64,000 nt of DNA from Blautia pseudococcoides. GTDB taxonomy: Bacteria; Bacillota; Clostridia; Lachnospirales; Lachnospiraceae. The DNA lies in the NCBI RefSeq assembly GCF_001689125.2, contig NZ_CP015405.2, positions 3,726,501 to 3,790,500 on the forward strand, in the 5' to 3' direction. Both the position numbers and the translations under genes were made by a program. The notes under the pieces are model-generated. The model made no database searches. It worked only from the letters and a program-made list of their open reading frames with translations, and was not told the origin of the DNA. Below are positions 34,526 to 43,851 of the stretch, piece after piece; position 1 is the first letter of the stretch, and every line of letters starts with the position of its first letter.

Positions 34526-36634
34526 CTATCTTATCTCGTCCCTTGCAGATACGACACTTAGCTCACAGGCTGTGCCGTTCCGCATTTCGGGCCATTTTTC
34601 CAGAAACCTTTTATGGCCTTCACGCAGTGCGTAAATTTTCACCAAAAGTTTTTCAGGAAAATCAAAATACCGCAGGCTTAATTCTGCCGGCTCCCCGGTA
34701 TAGTAATAATCATTGAGCAGCTCATCTTCCTGATATATTTCAAGCTTATCTCCTCCATATGCAAATGTAAGGATACAATCCAGTATATCTTGCGCATACT
34801 GTATCTCTGTTTCATACGTCCTGCTTTCTTCATCCTCAGAGATCAGACGGAATTTTGCGGAGGTCTTACTGCTCTCCTGGTTTCTCTCATAAACAGTGAA
34901 GATGCCGTCCCTGCCGCATCTGGCAAAGCCGGGAATTCCGGACGATAGGTCAGGATAACATTTTATCTTTGTATGCAGTGCCCCGGTTACCTTTACCTCC
35001 CCGTCCTCTTCCCACACATAATTATCGGAGAGTATCAGATAGTCTCTGTCCAGTGTGATTTTCCATGCGTTCAGAGCATCCGCCCTGGAAAGATGCAGCG
35101 TCCATGCCGCGTCTTCCCCCTTCCAGCAGTAAAACGGCTCATAGTCACCGTAAAATACATAACAAGTCTCCGAACCTTCCAATCTGCAAAGAGGTATTGC
35201 GGCTGCCGAGGCCAGTTCCTTGTCCCCCAGTTTCATGTGATAAGGGAAGAACCCATAAGCTCCGGAAGGTATGTCCATTTCATGGAATTCCACAGTGTCT
35301 CTGCACCTTCCTGTAAGCTTTACCCCTCTGTGGGCATCCATGGTTCTTTTTCTCTGATAATTATTAAAAAATACATATCCGTGCTTGTCATCATGTCTCC
35401 ACGAAGTCCTGAGTGAATGGGTATCCTCAGGGCTGATATCCGCAGGCGCTATCTCCTCCGGAAGTTTCGCCATGTCATCCCCAAAATCAGCCAGAAACAT
35501 GGCAAGCAGTTTGATCTCTTTATATGACTCCGATATCTGTCCGTATTGGCGGATCGGGGCAAAAAAATCATAATTTACCACAGGAACATTGTTGGGATAC
35601 CCACTCTCTTTGCTCTCCTGCAGGGTAGAAAACTTTCCTTTAGGATTGCTCCCCCCATGATACATATAATAACCGAGCATAGCCACACCGGAGCCAAGTT
35701 TTGCAAGAGACATGGCTCCGATATCCGTTCCCGTGGGCACAGGCCTTCTGTGTTCCGTGGGCTGCAGACCACCGCCCAGCTCTGCCGTCAGATAAGGAAA
35801 ATCCTCGGGGGAAAATGTCAGCTCAGAACACACATGATGGTCGTTGGCTACCAAGGCATCATTCCTTTTGCCGCTGAAAACGTAATTCTCATTTGCCTCT
35901 ATCTCCGTAAGCCGTGGATCCCAGGGAGCTTCACAGTAGCCTGCCATTACCGGCAGCATACCGCCGGTCACGGCGCCGCCCCACCCGGTAGCCGTATAAA
36001 GCGGCACCCGGAAGCCTGTTTTTTCAGCCAGCCCTTTCAGGGTCCTCATGTGTTGTTCCCCGGCTTCACCGGAGAATCCTCCCACATGTCCATACTCGTT
36101 TTCAATCTGTATACCGATCACGGGACCGCCGTCTTCGTACATCTGTCCCCTGACCTGCTCATAGATCTGCGTCCAAAACCGCTCTACATAGGCGAGATAC
36201 CTCTCGTCGTCGCACCTGAGCGTGAATCCTTTCTGCATCAGCCAGTCCGGAAAACCACCGTTTCTCACCTCACCATGACACCAGGGTCCAATACGGAGAA
36301 ACAATTTCATATGGGTTTTCCGGCAGAGTTCCACAAACTTCTTCAGATTCCGGCACCCCTCAAAGACAAAGGTCCCCTCCTCCTCCTCATGATGTATCCA
36401 GAAAACATATGTAGCTGCTACGGTAATTCCGCCTGCTTTCATTTTCCGCAGGGATTCCTCCCAGAACTCCTCCCGGAAGCGGCTGTAATGGATCTCACCC
36501 ATTACCGGAAACCATGGATTTTCGTCTTTTATCAGATAATTTTTGTTATATGTATATCCCAAATAAAATCCCATCCTTCCATCCTCAGGTATACTCCAGG
36601 GCACTTGCCGCACTACAGGTGCCATAGCCTGCAC
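34526..36634 (-). CDS. GH35 beta-galactosidase
   Basis: Glycoside hydrolase family 35 enzyme of 702 aa that removes terminal beta-galactose. It begins with GEIHYSRFREEFWEESLRKM. The acid/base Glu is in GIQIENEYG (near residue 179) and the nucleophile Glu in YLTAELGGGLQ (near 284). C-terminal beta domains follow. There is no signal peptide, so it acts in the cytoplasm on imported oligosaccharides. The start is a GTG at 36634 (weak AAAGGA 13 nt upstream); an ATG three codons later is an alternative. It lies downstream of, and on the same strand as, the AraC regulator but is separated by a terminator, so it probably has its own promoter. Confidence 0.88.
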   Translation of the reverse strand: MQAMAPVVRQVPWSIPEDGRMGFYLGYTYNKNYLIKDENPWFPVMGEIHYSRFREEFWEESLRKMKAGGITVAATYVFWIHHEEEEGTFVFEGCRNLKKFVELCRKTHMKLFLRIGPWCHGEVRNGGFPDWLMQKGFTLRCDDERYLAYVERFWTQIYEQVRGQMYEDGGPVIGIQIENEYGHVGGFSGEAGEQHMRTLKGLAEKTGFRVPLYTATGWGGAVTGGMLPVMAGYCEAPWDPRLTEIEANENYVFSGKRNDALVANDHHVCSELTFSPEDFPYLTAELGGGLQPTEHRRPVPTGTDIGAMSLAKLGSGVAMLGYYMYHGGSNPKGKFSTLQESKESGYPNNVPVVNYDFFAPIRQYGQISESYKEIKLLAMFLADFGDDMAKLPEEIAPADISPEDTHSLRTSWRHDDKHGYVFFNNYQRKRTMDAHRGVKLTGRCRDTVEFHEMDIPSGAYGFFPYHMKLGDKELASAAAIPLCRLEGSETCYVFYGDYEPFYCWKGEDAAWTLHLSRADALNAWKITLDRDYLILSDNYVWEEDGEVKVTGALHTKIKCYPDLSSGIPGFARCGRDGIFTVYERNQESSKTSAKFRLISEDEESRTYETEIQYAQDILDCILTFAYGGDKLEIYQEDELLNDYYYTGEPAELSLRYFDFPEKLLVKIYALREGHKRFLEKWPEMRNGTACELSVVSARDEIR

Positions 36635-36762
36635 TGTATATACTGCAATCCTTTCCTGTTCTGGCCGCCGGAGGATTTATGTTGGTTATAGTATATACGG
36701 TAATGCCCAAGGGTAAAATGCTGTATTCTGCTATTTGATGGACTATTTTCCATTTACAGAGC

Positions 36763-36804
36763 AAAAAACCGGATTTCGCTGCGCTCCTGCAGTCAAAATC
36801 CGGT
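36763..36804 (-). terminator. Terminator of the AraC regulator gene
   Basis: ACCGGATTT (36768-36776) pairs with AAATCCGGT (36796-36804); on the minus strand TTTTTT follows. Confidence 0.88.
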
Positions 36805-36819
36805 ATTTTTACATAGTCC

Positions 36820-37665
36820 TTAATCCTTGTAATGAAAAAATTCGCTGTTTTTGTACTCCTTTGGGGATATTCCCACTACTTTTTTGAAAATTCTCGAAAA
36901 ATAATACTGGTCCTGATACCCAAGCTGCTGCGCCACTTCATAAATATAGAGGTTAGTGGAACGCAGCAGTTTGCAGGCCTCCTTCATTTTAAGGCTGATA
37001 TAAAAATCCATAGGCGCGTGCTGGGTATATTTCCGGAATATTACATTCAGATAACTTTTAGACAACTCAAATTCCTCTGCGATCTGCTGAAGGGTCAGCT
37101 CCTCATGCAGATGTTTGTACATATAACGCACCACATTGGTCACATGGCGGTTCTGCTCCAGCGTGGTGTGGTGCTTTTCCCTGTTATACGTCTCAGCAAG
37201 GATCAGGGAGAGCACTTGGGATATGTAGATAAAATTCCCAAGGGTATAGTTTCCGTCCAGCACACGGAACAGCAGCTCAAACAAAAACATCATACGGTTG
37301 GTGGCGTTATCCGAATTAAATGTCACTGTTTTACACTCTTCAAGCGGAAAATATTTCACATCCTCCCCTTTAAAATGGACCCACAAAATACTCCAGGGGT
37401 CATCCTCGCAGGCATGGTATCTGTGTCCGCAGTATTTGGGTATGCAGAAGGCCTCATTCTCATGGATCATATACTTTCTGTTATTTACATATACGAATCC
37501 GCTTCCCGCTGTGCAGTAAATAAAAATGTATTCCTCAATTCCATCCCTTCTTTCTCTGTAATGATGCGTTGCACAGGGGAAAAAACCCACATCTGTCAGG
37601 AACAGCCTCCGAACAAGAGGATGCTCCACATAATCCTGAAAAGCCTCTGTGGGAAGCACCACCAT
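36820..37665 (-). CDS. AraC-family transcriptional regulator
   Basis: Regulator of 281 aa. The N-terminal cupin-type sensing domain (EYIFIYCTAGSGFVYVNNRK, AFCIPKYCGHRYHA) is followed by the AraC HTH pair (LTLQQIAEEFELSKSYLNVIF and VAQQLGYQDQYYFSRIFKK). The longest frame starts at 37728, but that ATG has no ribosome site and lies at or before the predicted transcription start. The ATG at 37665 follows AAGGGGGAG and is preferred. Cupin-AraC proteins of this kind usually bind a sugar and activate adjacent glycan genes. It is divergent from the DUF5107-TPR gene across palindromic sequence and upstream of GH35. Confidence 0.9.
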   Translation of the reverse strand: MVVLPTEAFQDYVEHPLVRRLFLTDVGFFPCATHHYRERRDGIEEYIFIYCTAGSGFVYVNNRKYMIHENEAFCIPKYCGHRYHACEDDPWSILWVHFKGEDVKYFPLEECKTVTFNSDNATNRMMFLFELLFRVLDGNYTLGNFIYISQVLSLILAETYNREKHHTTLEQNRHVTNVVRYMYKHLHEELTLQQIAEEFELSKSYLNVIFRKYTQHAPMDFYISLKMKEACKLLRSTNLYIYEVAQQLGYQDQYYFSRIFKKVVGISPKEYKNSEFFHYKD

Positions 37666-37734
37666 GCGCTCCCCCTTAAATCCGTCTCTTTTTCTTTCTT
37701 CTGCGATTTCCTGTCCAAATATATTCATGAAAAT

Positions 37735-37763
37735 ATAGTATCACACCAGTGTAATATTGTCCA
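37735..37763 (-). promoter_or_regulatory. Promoter of the AraC regulator gene
   Basis: On the minus strand TGGACA (37758-37763), 17-bp spacer, TACTAT (37735-37740). The expected start site near 37728 excludes the longest reading frame as the true start. Confidence 0.65.
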
Positions 37764-37771
37764 TGAATAGC

Positions 37772-37806
37772 CAGAATATGATATTCCTATTCTGCGAACA
37801 GAATAG
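37772..37806. promoter_or_regulatory. Palindromic operator candidate between araC-type gene and DUF5107 gene
   Basis: CTATTCTG-CGAA-CAGAATAG (37787-37806) is a perfect 8-bp inverted repeat. A third half-site CAGAATA lies at 37772-37778. The cluster sits just upstream of the AraC gene's -35 and within the divergent promoter region, a natural site for the AraC protein or another regulator. Confidence 0.55.
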
Positions 37807-37933
37807 TAAAATAATTGCAGAACAAATGGAACGGCGGACAGATTTACACACCTCCGCCTCATAAAAAATAAAAGGTAACCGTTCAGTCAATAAGAAGACC
37901 TGCTGGATCGTTACGATAAAAGGAGCTAAGCAT

Positions 37934-40900
37934 ATGTCACAAACAAAGCCGGTAAGAATCTGGGAAGAACCCTGGGTTATTCCCACCTACAAAGTCTATC
38001 CCCCGGAAAAAAGCCCTCTTTTTATTGAAAAACGGGCTTATCAGGGAAGCACCGGAAAAGTATATCCGCTTCCGGTAACGGAAAAAATCTCTGACACAAA
38101 AGAGGACGTAACCTACCATGCCGTCTGCCTGGAAAATGAATATCTAAAGGTGATGATACTCCCCGAACTGGGAGGACGTATCCAGAGAGCCTATGACAAG
38201 ACCAATGGGTACGATTTTGTCTATTACAACCATGTGATCAAACCTGCGCTGGTAGGGCTTACCGGGCCATGGATTTCAGGGGGGATCGAATTTAACTGGC
38301 CTCAGCACCACCGCCCCTCCACATACTCCCCGGTGGAATATACCACAAAGGAGAATCCGGACGGCTCCTGCACCGTATTTGTCAGTGAGATTGATAAAAT
38401 GTATGGTACAAAAGGCATGGCATCCATTACTCTGTATCCCCAAAAGGCCTATATTGAGATCAAGGGACAGCTCTACAACAATACAGACCTCCCCCAGACT
38501 TTCCTGTGGTGGGCCAACCCTGCTGTCCCGGTAAATGACCATACCTATTCCGTTTTTCCACCCGATGTGAACGCTGTCATGGACCATGGAAAACGAGCTG
38601 TCTCCACCTTTCCCATTGCCACAGGGGAATATTATAAATGTGACTATTCCGCAGGTGTGGACATTTCCCGTTATAAAAATGTAAAGGTTCCCACCTCCTA
38701 TATGGCTGCCCACTCAGATTATGATTTTATCGGAAACTACGATGAGAAAGAGGAGGCCGGGCTGCTGCACGTGGCTGACCACCACATTTCCCCCGGCAAA
38801 AAGCAGTGGACCTGGGGAAATGGGGACTTTGGCCGTACCTGGGACAGAAATCTGACAGACGGGGACGGTCCCTACATAGAGCTGATGACCGGGGTTTTCA
38901 CAGACAACCAGCCGGATTTCACCTGGCTGAAGCCCCAGGAAGAGAAGACTTTTGTCCAGTATTTTATGCCTTACAAAGGTGTGGGAAGAGTTGGCAACGC
39001 CACAAAGGAGGCCATGGTCAGCATCAGCACCCCCGCCGCCGACGGCACCGTCACCTTAAAAGTCTATACCACGGGAGTTTATGAACATGCCTCCATCCAT
39101 GTTATGGAAAAGGATCAGACTCTCTTTGAGACATCTGCGGACCTGACACCTGAAAAATGCTATGAAGTTTCATTTCCGGCACCCGTCCATATGCCGGACT
39201 GTAAGGTGACGGTATCCCACAGCGGCAGAGTCCTGGTTGCATATGCGGTTTATGAAGAAAAGCTGAAACCCATCCCTGAACCTGCCAGTCCTATGAAAGC
39301 TCCTCAGGATATGAGATCCCTGGAAGAACTTTACCTGGCGGCTTCCCACCTGGAACAGTACCGCCATGCCACCTATGAACCGGCTGCCTATTATCTGGAA
39401 GGTCTCAGACGGGACGCCACGGATATCCGACTGAACAATGGATACGGCCTCCTGCTTTTTAGAAGAGGGCATATAAAAGACAGCATCCGCCACTTTCAGG
39501 CCGCCGTGGAAAAACAGACCTGGAAAAATCCTAACCCCTATACCGGGGAATGTTATTTTAATCTGGGGCTGGCTCTGGAAGCTGACGGACAGGAGGCACC
39601 GGCATTCGATGCCTTCTACAAATCCACATGGAGCGCCGAGACACAGAGTACAGGCTTTTACTGGCTTGCCTGCCTGTCCGCCCGAAAGGGAAAATATGAG
39701 GAGGCCCTGGAATTTGCCGGAAAGGCTCTGCTGCGCAACTGGCACAGCATGAAAGTCCGCACCCTGAAAGCAGCTCTCATGAGAAAACTCGGCAGGGACA
39801 ACACCATCCTGGTGGAGGAAAGCCTTTCCATTGACCCGTTATATATGGGGTGTCTGTATGAAAAAGCCGCCTCTTCCGGCATGTTCCTGTTCTGGAAAGA
39901 GATAATGCGCAGGGAAGCCCAGAATTACCTGGAACTTTCCTGTCTGTATAAAAACGCGGGGCTGTATGAAGATGCACTGAGGATCCTGAAAGCCTGCGAG
40001 GCCGAATATCCCATGCTGTTTTATTACCGGTCCAGCATCCATCTGCTGACAGACAACCGGGAGGCTGCCCTTGCCTGTGCAAAAAGGGCCGAGGCAGCAC
40101 CTTCTGACTACTGTTTCCCTAACCGGACCCAGGAATACGGCATTCTGACGGATGCGGTGAACCTGCTGGAATCCGCCCCCATGGCACACTACTATCTTGG
40201 TAACCTTCTGTATGATAAAAAGCAGTATGAGGAAGCCATTGTCCACTGGGAAATATCCGCAGCGGAAAAACCGGATTTTGCCATGACATGCCGCAATCTT
40301 GCCATTGCCTACTATAATAAGAAAAATCTGCCTGAAAAGGCTCTGGAGATGATGGAAAAAGCCTGCCGCCTGGACAGCACTTACCCAAGGCTGTGGCTTG
40401 AATACGACCAATTGGCAGCAAAACTTTGTATTCCGGTAAAAGAGCGCCTTGAAACCATGGAATCCCACCCAAAGATCACGGCACAGAGAGACGACTTATA
40501 CCTGCGATATATCACTCTCCTGAATGGTACCGGACGTTACAGGGATGCCCTTGCCGCCCTCACTTCCCGGCAGTTCCATCCGTGGGAAGGCGGGGAAGGA
40601 AAGGTAAGCGCCCAGTACCGTTTTGCCCTGATACGTCTGGCGGAGGAAAGACTGGAAGAGAATGAACCGGAGTATGCCTTTTCCCTCCTGGAAGCCTCTC
40701 TCACCTATCCGGAAAATCTGGGAGAGGGAAAACTGCCTAACGTACCGGATAATGAAGCCTTCTACTTCATGGGAAAAGCCTGCCGTTTGATGGGACAGGA
40801 AGAAGAATCCGTAAAATATTTCCGCCTGGCTGCCTCAGGCTCCCAGGAACCCTCCTCTGTCCTCTATTACAATGACCAGCCATCTGATTATATCTACTAT

Positions 40901-41209
40901 CAGGGGCTTGCATACCGGGAACTGGGGGAGGAAAATGCGGCAAGAAAATCCTTCCATCAGCTTATCACATACGGGGAAAAGCATCTCTTTGATAAGGTAT
41001 CCTATGATTTCTTTGCCGTCTCCCTGCCGGAGATCGAGGTCTTCCAGGATGACCTGCCGCTTAGGAATACCCAATACTGCTGCTACTTAAGAGCATTGGG
41101 CGCAGCCGGACTTGGTGAAAAAGAAAAAGCCATATTACTGCTGAATGAAATTCTGGGGAAACAAAATGATCATTTTAAAGCCGAAGCGCTTCTGCGAGAA
41201 TTACTATAG
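37934..41209 (+). CDS. DUF5107 domain protein with TPR repeats
   Basis: A 1091-aa cytoplasmic protein (no signal peptide). Residues ~1-430 form the DUF5107 domain, with LPELGGRIQRAYDKTNGYDF, GGIEFNWPQHHRPS and WGNGDFGRTWDRNLTDGDG. The beta-strand pattern and LGGRI resemble the galactose-mutarotase-like super-sandwich. From ~480 onward at least ten TPR units fill the rest (for example YYLGNLLYDKKQYEEAIVHW). The family has no function that I can name with confidence, but it repeatedly occurs in glycan-use loci, suggesting a carbohydrate-active or scaffold role. AAAGGAG precedes the ATG. It is divergent from the AraC regulator and probably controlled by it. Confidence 0.85.
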   Translation: MSQTKPVRIWEEPWVIPTYKVYPPEKSPLFIEKRAYQGSTGKVYPLPVTEKISDTKEDVTYHAVCLENEYLKVMILPELGGRIQRAYDKTNGYDFVYYNHVIKPALVGLTGPWISGGIEFNWPQHHRPSTYSPVEYTTKENPDGSCTVFVSEIDKMYGTKGMASITLYPQKAYIEIKGQLYNNTDLPQTFLWWANPAVPVNDHTYSVFPPDVNAVMDHGKRAVSTFPIATGEYYKCDYSAGVDISRYKNVKVPTSYMAAHSDYDFIGNYDEKEEAGLLHVADHHISPGKKQWTWGNGDFGRTWDRNLTDGDGPYIELMTGVFTDNQPDFTWLKPQEEKTFVQYFMPYKGVGRVGNATKEAMVSISTPAADGTVTLKVYTTGVYEHASIHVMEKDQTLFETSADLTPEKCYEVSFPAPVHMPDCKVTVSHSGRVLVAYAVYEEKLKPIPEPASPMKAPQDMRSLEELYLAASHLEQYRHATYEPAAYYLEGLRRDATDIRLNNGYGLLLFRRGHIKDSIRHFQAAVEKQTWKNPNPYTGECYFNLGLALEADGQEAPAFDAFYKSTWSAETQSTGFYWLACLSARKGKYEEALEFAGKALLRNWHSMKVRTLKAALMRKLGRDNTILVEESLSIDPLYMGCLYEKAASSGMFLFWKEIMRREAQNYLELSCLYKNAGLYEDALRILKACEAEYPMLFYYRSSIHLLTDNREAALACAKRAEAAPSDYCFPNRTQEYGILTDAVNLLESAPMAHYYLGNLLYDKKQYEEAIVHWEISAAEKPDFAMTCRNLAIAYYNKKNLPEKALEMMEKACRLDSTYPRLWLEYDQLAAKLCIPVKERLETMESHPKITAQRDDLYLRYITLLNGTGRYRDALAALTSRQFHPWEGGEGKVSAQYRFALIRLAEERLEENEPEYAFSLLEASLTYPENLGEGKLPNVPDNEAFYFMGKACRLMGQEEESVKYFRLAASGSQEPSSVLYYNDQPSDYIYYQGLAYRELGEENAARKSFHQLITYGEKHLFDKVSYDFFAVSLPEIEVFQDDLPLRNTQYCCYLRALGAAGLGEKEKAILLLNEILGKQNDHFKAEALLRELL

Positions 41210-41248
41210 TAGTAATAGAGAAGGGTTCAGCCCTTATTTCTATCCAAG

Positions 41249-41289
41249 AAGAAGGACCAAAACCTCTTTTAAGGGTTCTGGTCCTTCTC
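41249..41289. terminator. Bidirectional terminator between DUF5107 and cstA genes
   Basis: AGAAGGACCA (41250-41259) pairs with TGGTCCTTCT (41279-41288) between the converging stop codons; T-rich sequence follows on the plus strand. Confidence 0.75.
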
Positions 41290-41299
41290 TTATCAGCCG

Positions 41300-42976
41300 T
41301 CAGGCCGTCTTTACATTTTTACTGAATAAAGTCTTAATCCCATCAACCGCCATGATCACAGCCAATACTACAATAGGAACGATCAGCGCACACTGGAGTC
41401 CCTCCACGAGCGCCTGCCCGGTTCCTCCCGCCAACTTCAGCACATTGTTCTTAAATGTGAGAACCAGAGTACTGAGCGTTGCTGCGAGCATGAAGAACAT
41501 AGGGAAGTAGAACATCTTGTTGTTTTTCCCAATCCTTTTCAGCCAGCAGGAAACTGCCAAAAATGCTGGGACAGATACAAGCTGGTTGCAGGCTCCGAAC
41601 AAGGCCCATATCTTTTGATATCCGGCAATTGTCAAAAGTGCTGCGCAGGCAATGGTGATCACGGTTGCCACATACATGTTGCTGAGGATATTCTTCCCTC
41701 CGTCCTTTTTGAACGCAAACAGCTCCTGGAACAGGAAACGTCCCAGACGTGTGGCTGTATCCAGAGATGTGAGAGCGAATGCGGAAATAGCCAGAAGAAT
41801 GATTGTCTTCATGGTTGTAACTGCCATATCCCCCATTCCCAAATTTGCAAAGAAGGTACTGATCGCCGTAGCAAAAACCACCGGTGGTGTACCAATCTCC
41901 GCATAGGCACCGTCAGAAGTCAGATATCCCACAGCGATCAGAGCGATAACTGCAAGCACACACTCAATGAGCATGGAACCATATCCTATGAGCTTGGCGT
42001 CCTTCTCGCTGTTGAGCTGTTTTGAGGTGGTACCTGACCCGATCAGGCTGTGGAATCCTGACACTGCACCACAGGCAACTGTGATGAACAGAAACGGGAA
42101 CAAGGTCTGTCCGCCGATATTCCATCCGGTAAATGCTTTGAGCTGCACATTAGGGTTGGTAAAGAAGATACCAATGGCAGCGGCGATCATCATGAAATAC
42201 AGCAGAAAGCTATTCAGATAATCACGGGGCTGCAGCAAGATCCACACAGGAGCTACAGAGGCAATGAATATGTAAATAAAGATAACCACAAGCCATGCTG
42301 TCTTAGAAAAATAAATAGGGCATTTCAGTCCCACAAAGATGCACAGTGCCAGAAGAAGGACACCTGCAACGGTTGTGATACCCAGATTTACGTTTTTCCG
42401 GTTGAGAAAACCAAATCCCACAGCCAGGGGAATGAACAGCATGGATGCCATAGCTACAGAACCATTGGCAGCATTTTTAACCATATCCCCGTCTGCATTG
42501 GCCGTGAATCCGGCAAAGGTTCCCGCCACAATATCCGCAAATGCCGCTACAACCAGAATCAGCACCAGCCAGGCAAACACTGTAAAACATACCTTTGATT
42601 TATGGGAAATATTCTCCTCAATAACTTCACCCAGAGATTTTCCCTTGTGGCGGATGGATGCAAACAATGCGGAAAAATCCTGGACTGCACCGAAAAAGAT
42701 ACCTCCGATAACGATCCACAAAAGCACAGGCACCCATCCAAAAATAGCAGCCTGAATAGGTCCGTTGATAGGACCCGCTCCCGCGATGGATGAAAAATGA
42801 TGTCCCAGCAGTACAGGTGCTTTGGCAGGCACAAAATCCACGCCGTCCTCCTCCGTATGTGCCGGTGTCTCACGTTTCGGATCTACGCCCCACTGTTTTG
42901 CCAGCCAGGAACCGTAGGTCACATAGGCGATCACGAAAATCAAAATTGCCACACCCAGAATCACAACTCCACTCAT
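41300..42976 (-). CDS. cstA: CstA-family carbon starvation transporter
   Basis: Integral membrane protein of 558 aa with about 14-16 helices. Family signatures are GVDFVPAKAPVLLGHHFSSIAGAG (split around residues 45-68), GPIQAAIFGWVPVLLW and FHSLIGSGTTSKQLNSEKD. Members import peptides or pyruvate under carbon limitation; the shorter ~550-aa form is common in Clostridia. AGGAGG lies ahead of the ATG. A small gene of unknown function lies 65 bp upstream on the same strand and has the only promoter seen, so the two are probably co-transcribed. Confidence 0.92.
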   Translation of the reverse strand: MSGVVILGVAILIFVIAYVTYGSWLAKQWGVDPKRETPAHTEEDGVDFVPAKAPVLLGHHFSSIAGAGPINGPIQAAIFGWVPVLLWIVIGGIFFGAVQDFSALFASIRHKGKSLGEVIEENISHKSKVCFTVFAWLVLILVVAAFADIVAGTFAGFTANADGDMVKNAANGSVAMASMLFIPLAVGFGFLNRKNVNLGITTVAGVLLLALCIFVGLKCPIYFSKTAWLVVIFIYIFIASVAPVWILLQPRDYLNSFLLYFMMIAAAIGIFFTNPNVQLKAFTGWNIGGQTLFPFLFITVACGAVSGFHSLIGSGTTSKQLNSEKDAKLIGYGSMLIECVLAVIALIAVGYLTSDGAYAEIGTPPVVFATAISTFFANLGMGDMAVTTMKTIILLAISAFALTSLDTATRLGRFLFQELFAFKKDGGKNILSNMYVATVITIACAALLTIAGYQKIWALFGACNQLVSVPAFLAVSCWLKRIGKNNKMFYFPMFFMLAATLSTLVLTFKNNVLKLAGGTGQALVEGLQCALIVPIVVLAVIMAVDGIKTLFSKNVKTA

Positions 42977-43041
42977 AACTCTTTTCCTCCTCTTTATAGA
43001 TGATATGTAACTGTAAAGGTGCTATACAGTTACGGTGATAT

Positions 43042-43569
43042 TTAAAAAGATGGAAACATCTTTTTATATCCTTTTACCAAATCCTTTGCCGCAGCATTGC
43101 CATATACCCTGTGGCTCTCCACATCAAAAAGTACCACACGCTCCTCCGAAAATCCCCGTACGGCAAACCGGTAATTTTTTCTGAATCTCAGTTTTTTCAG
43201 TGAGCTTACCGCCTCGTCAGAGACCGCCTTCTCAGAGATAAACACGCCTGTCAGATAAGTATACATGTGATCCTTAACCGGCTCCTTCTCCCCGCCTCTG
43301 ACCAGCTCAGGTTCCATATACTCTAAGAGCTGCTTCTGAAAGCGCAGGATATCCCCATTCTGAACCACATCCCTGCATTGAAAAAAAGCGTGTTCAAAAC
43401 AGTGGGCACGCCACAGCTCAGCCCGTTTAACCAGTACATATTTGGCACTGGTCATACAGAATCCGGCATAGGCATCATAAACCTCTCCATGAAACTCATA
43501 CGGCTCCTCCACATCAAAATTTGACCTGTATGTATCGACTATTTTATCCAGTATGTTCTCACTATTCAT
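43042..43569 (-). CDS. Hypothetical protein upstream of cstA
   Basis: A 175-aa soluble protein that I do not recognise. It is mixed alpha/beta in appearance, with conserved-looking segments DAYAGFCMTSAKYVLVKRAE and CFEHAFFQCRDV, and a C-terminal YRFAVRGFSEERVVLFDVES. There is no signal peptide or membrane helix. The start at 43569 (MNSENILDK) is preferred over a GTG four codons upstream because GTGGAG then acts as ribosome site. A good promoter precedes it and cstA follows after 65 bp, so a role linked to CstA transport or its control is plausible but unproven. Confidence 0.75.
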   Translation of the reverse strand: MNSENILDKIVDTYRSNFDVEEPYEFHGEVYDAYAGFCMTSAKYVLVKRAELWRAHCFEHAFFQCRDVVQNGDILRFQKQLLEYMEPELVRGGEKEPVKDHMYTYLTGVFISEKAVSDEAVSSLKKLRFRKNYRFAVRGFSEERVVLFDVESHRVYGNAAAKDLVKGYKKMFPSF

Positions 43570-43648
43570 TTTATTCTCCACATAAAAGCTGTATTAGGTT
43601 TCAGTAGTAATCTATTGACTTTATAAAGTAATTATAAAATTTATATAA

Positions 43649-43677
43649 AATATACCATTATATTATAAATATTACAA
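43649..43677 (-). promoter_or_regulatory. Promoter of the hypothetical gene-cstA operon
   Basis: On the minus strand TTGTAA (43672-43677), 17-bp spacer ending TGG, TATATT (43649-43654); an extended -10 promoter in a very AT-rich tract. Confidence 0.7.
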
Positions 43678-43796
43678 CCCCTTGGTTTCATTTTTCATAT
43701 CTGCCATAACTTACAGTTATAGTGCGTCCCTCCGTACCGTCTCTTACAGGATTTCCATGCCTGGCCCGAAACTGCTTGCGCACCCCTTTTTCCGGA

Positions 43797-43837
43797 CAGA
43801 AAAAAACACGCACAGATTTTATGTCCATACGTGTTTT
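43797..43837 (-). terminator. Terminator of the Nim-like gene
   Basis: AAAACACG (43803-43810) pairs with CGTGTTTT (43830-43837); on the minus strand a run of T follows, 15 nt beyond the stop of the flavoprotein gene. Confidence 0.8.
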
Positions 43838-43851
43838 CCCTATATTCCATA

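Noticed and set aside
35546..36691. 381-codon plus-strand frame opposite GH35
   Set aside because: Antisense of a complete glycosidase with intact catalytic motifs; no protein-like signature of its own.
36832..37770. 312-codon plus-strand frame opposite the AraC regulator
   Set aside because: It mirrors the AraC gene and has no recognisable domain.
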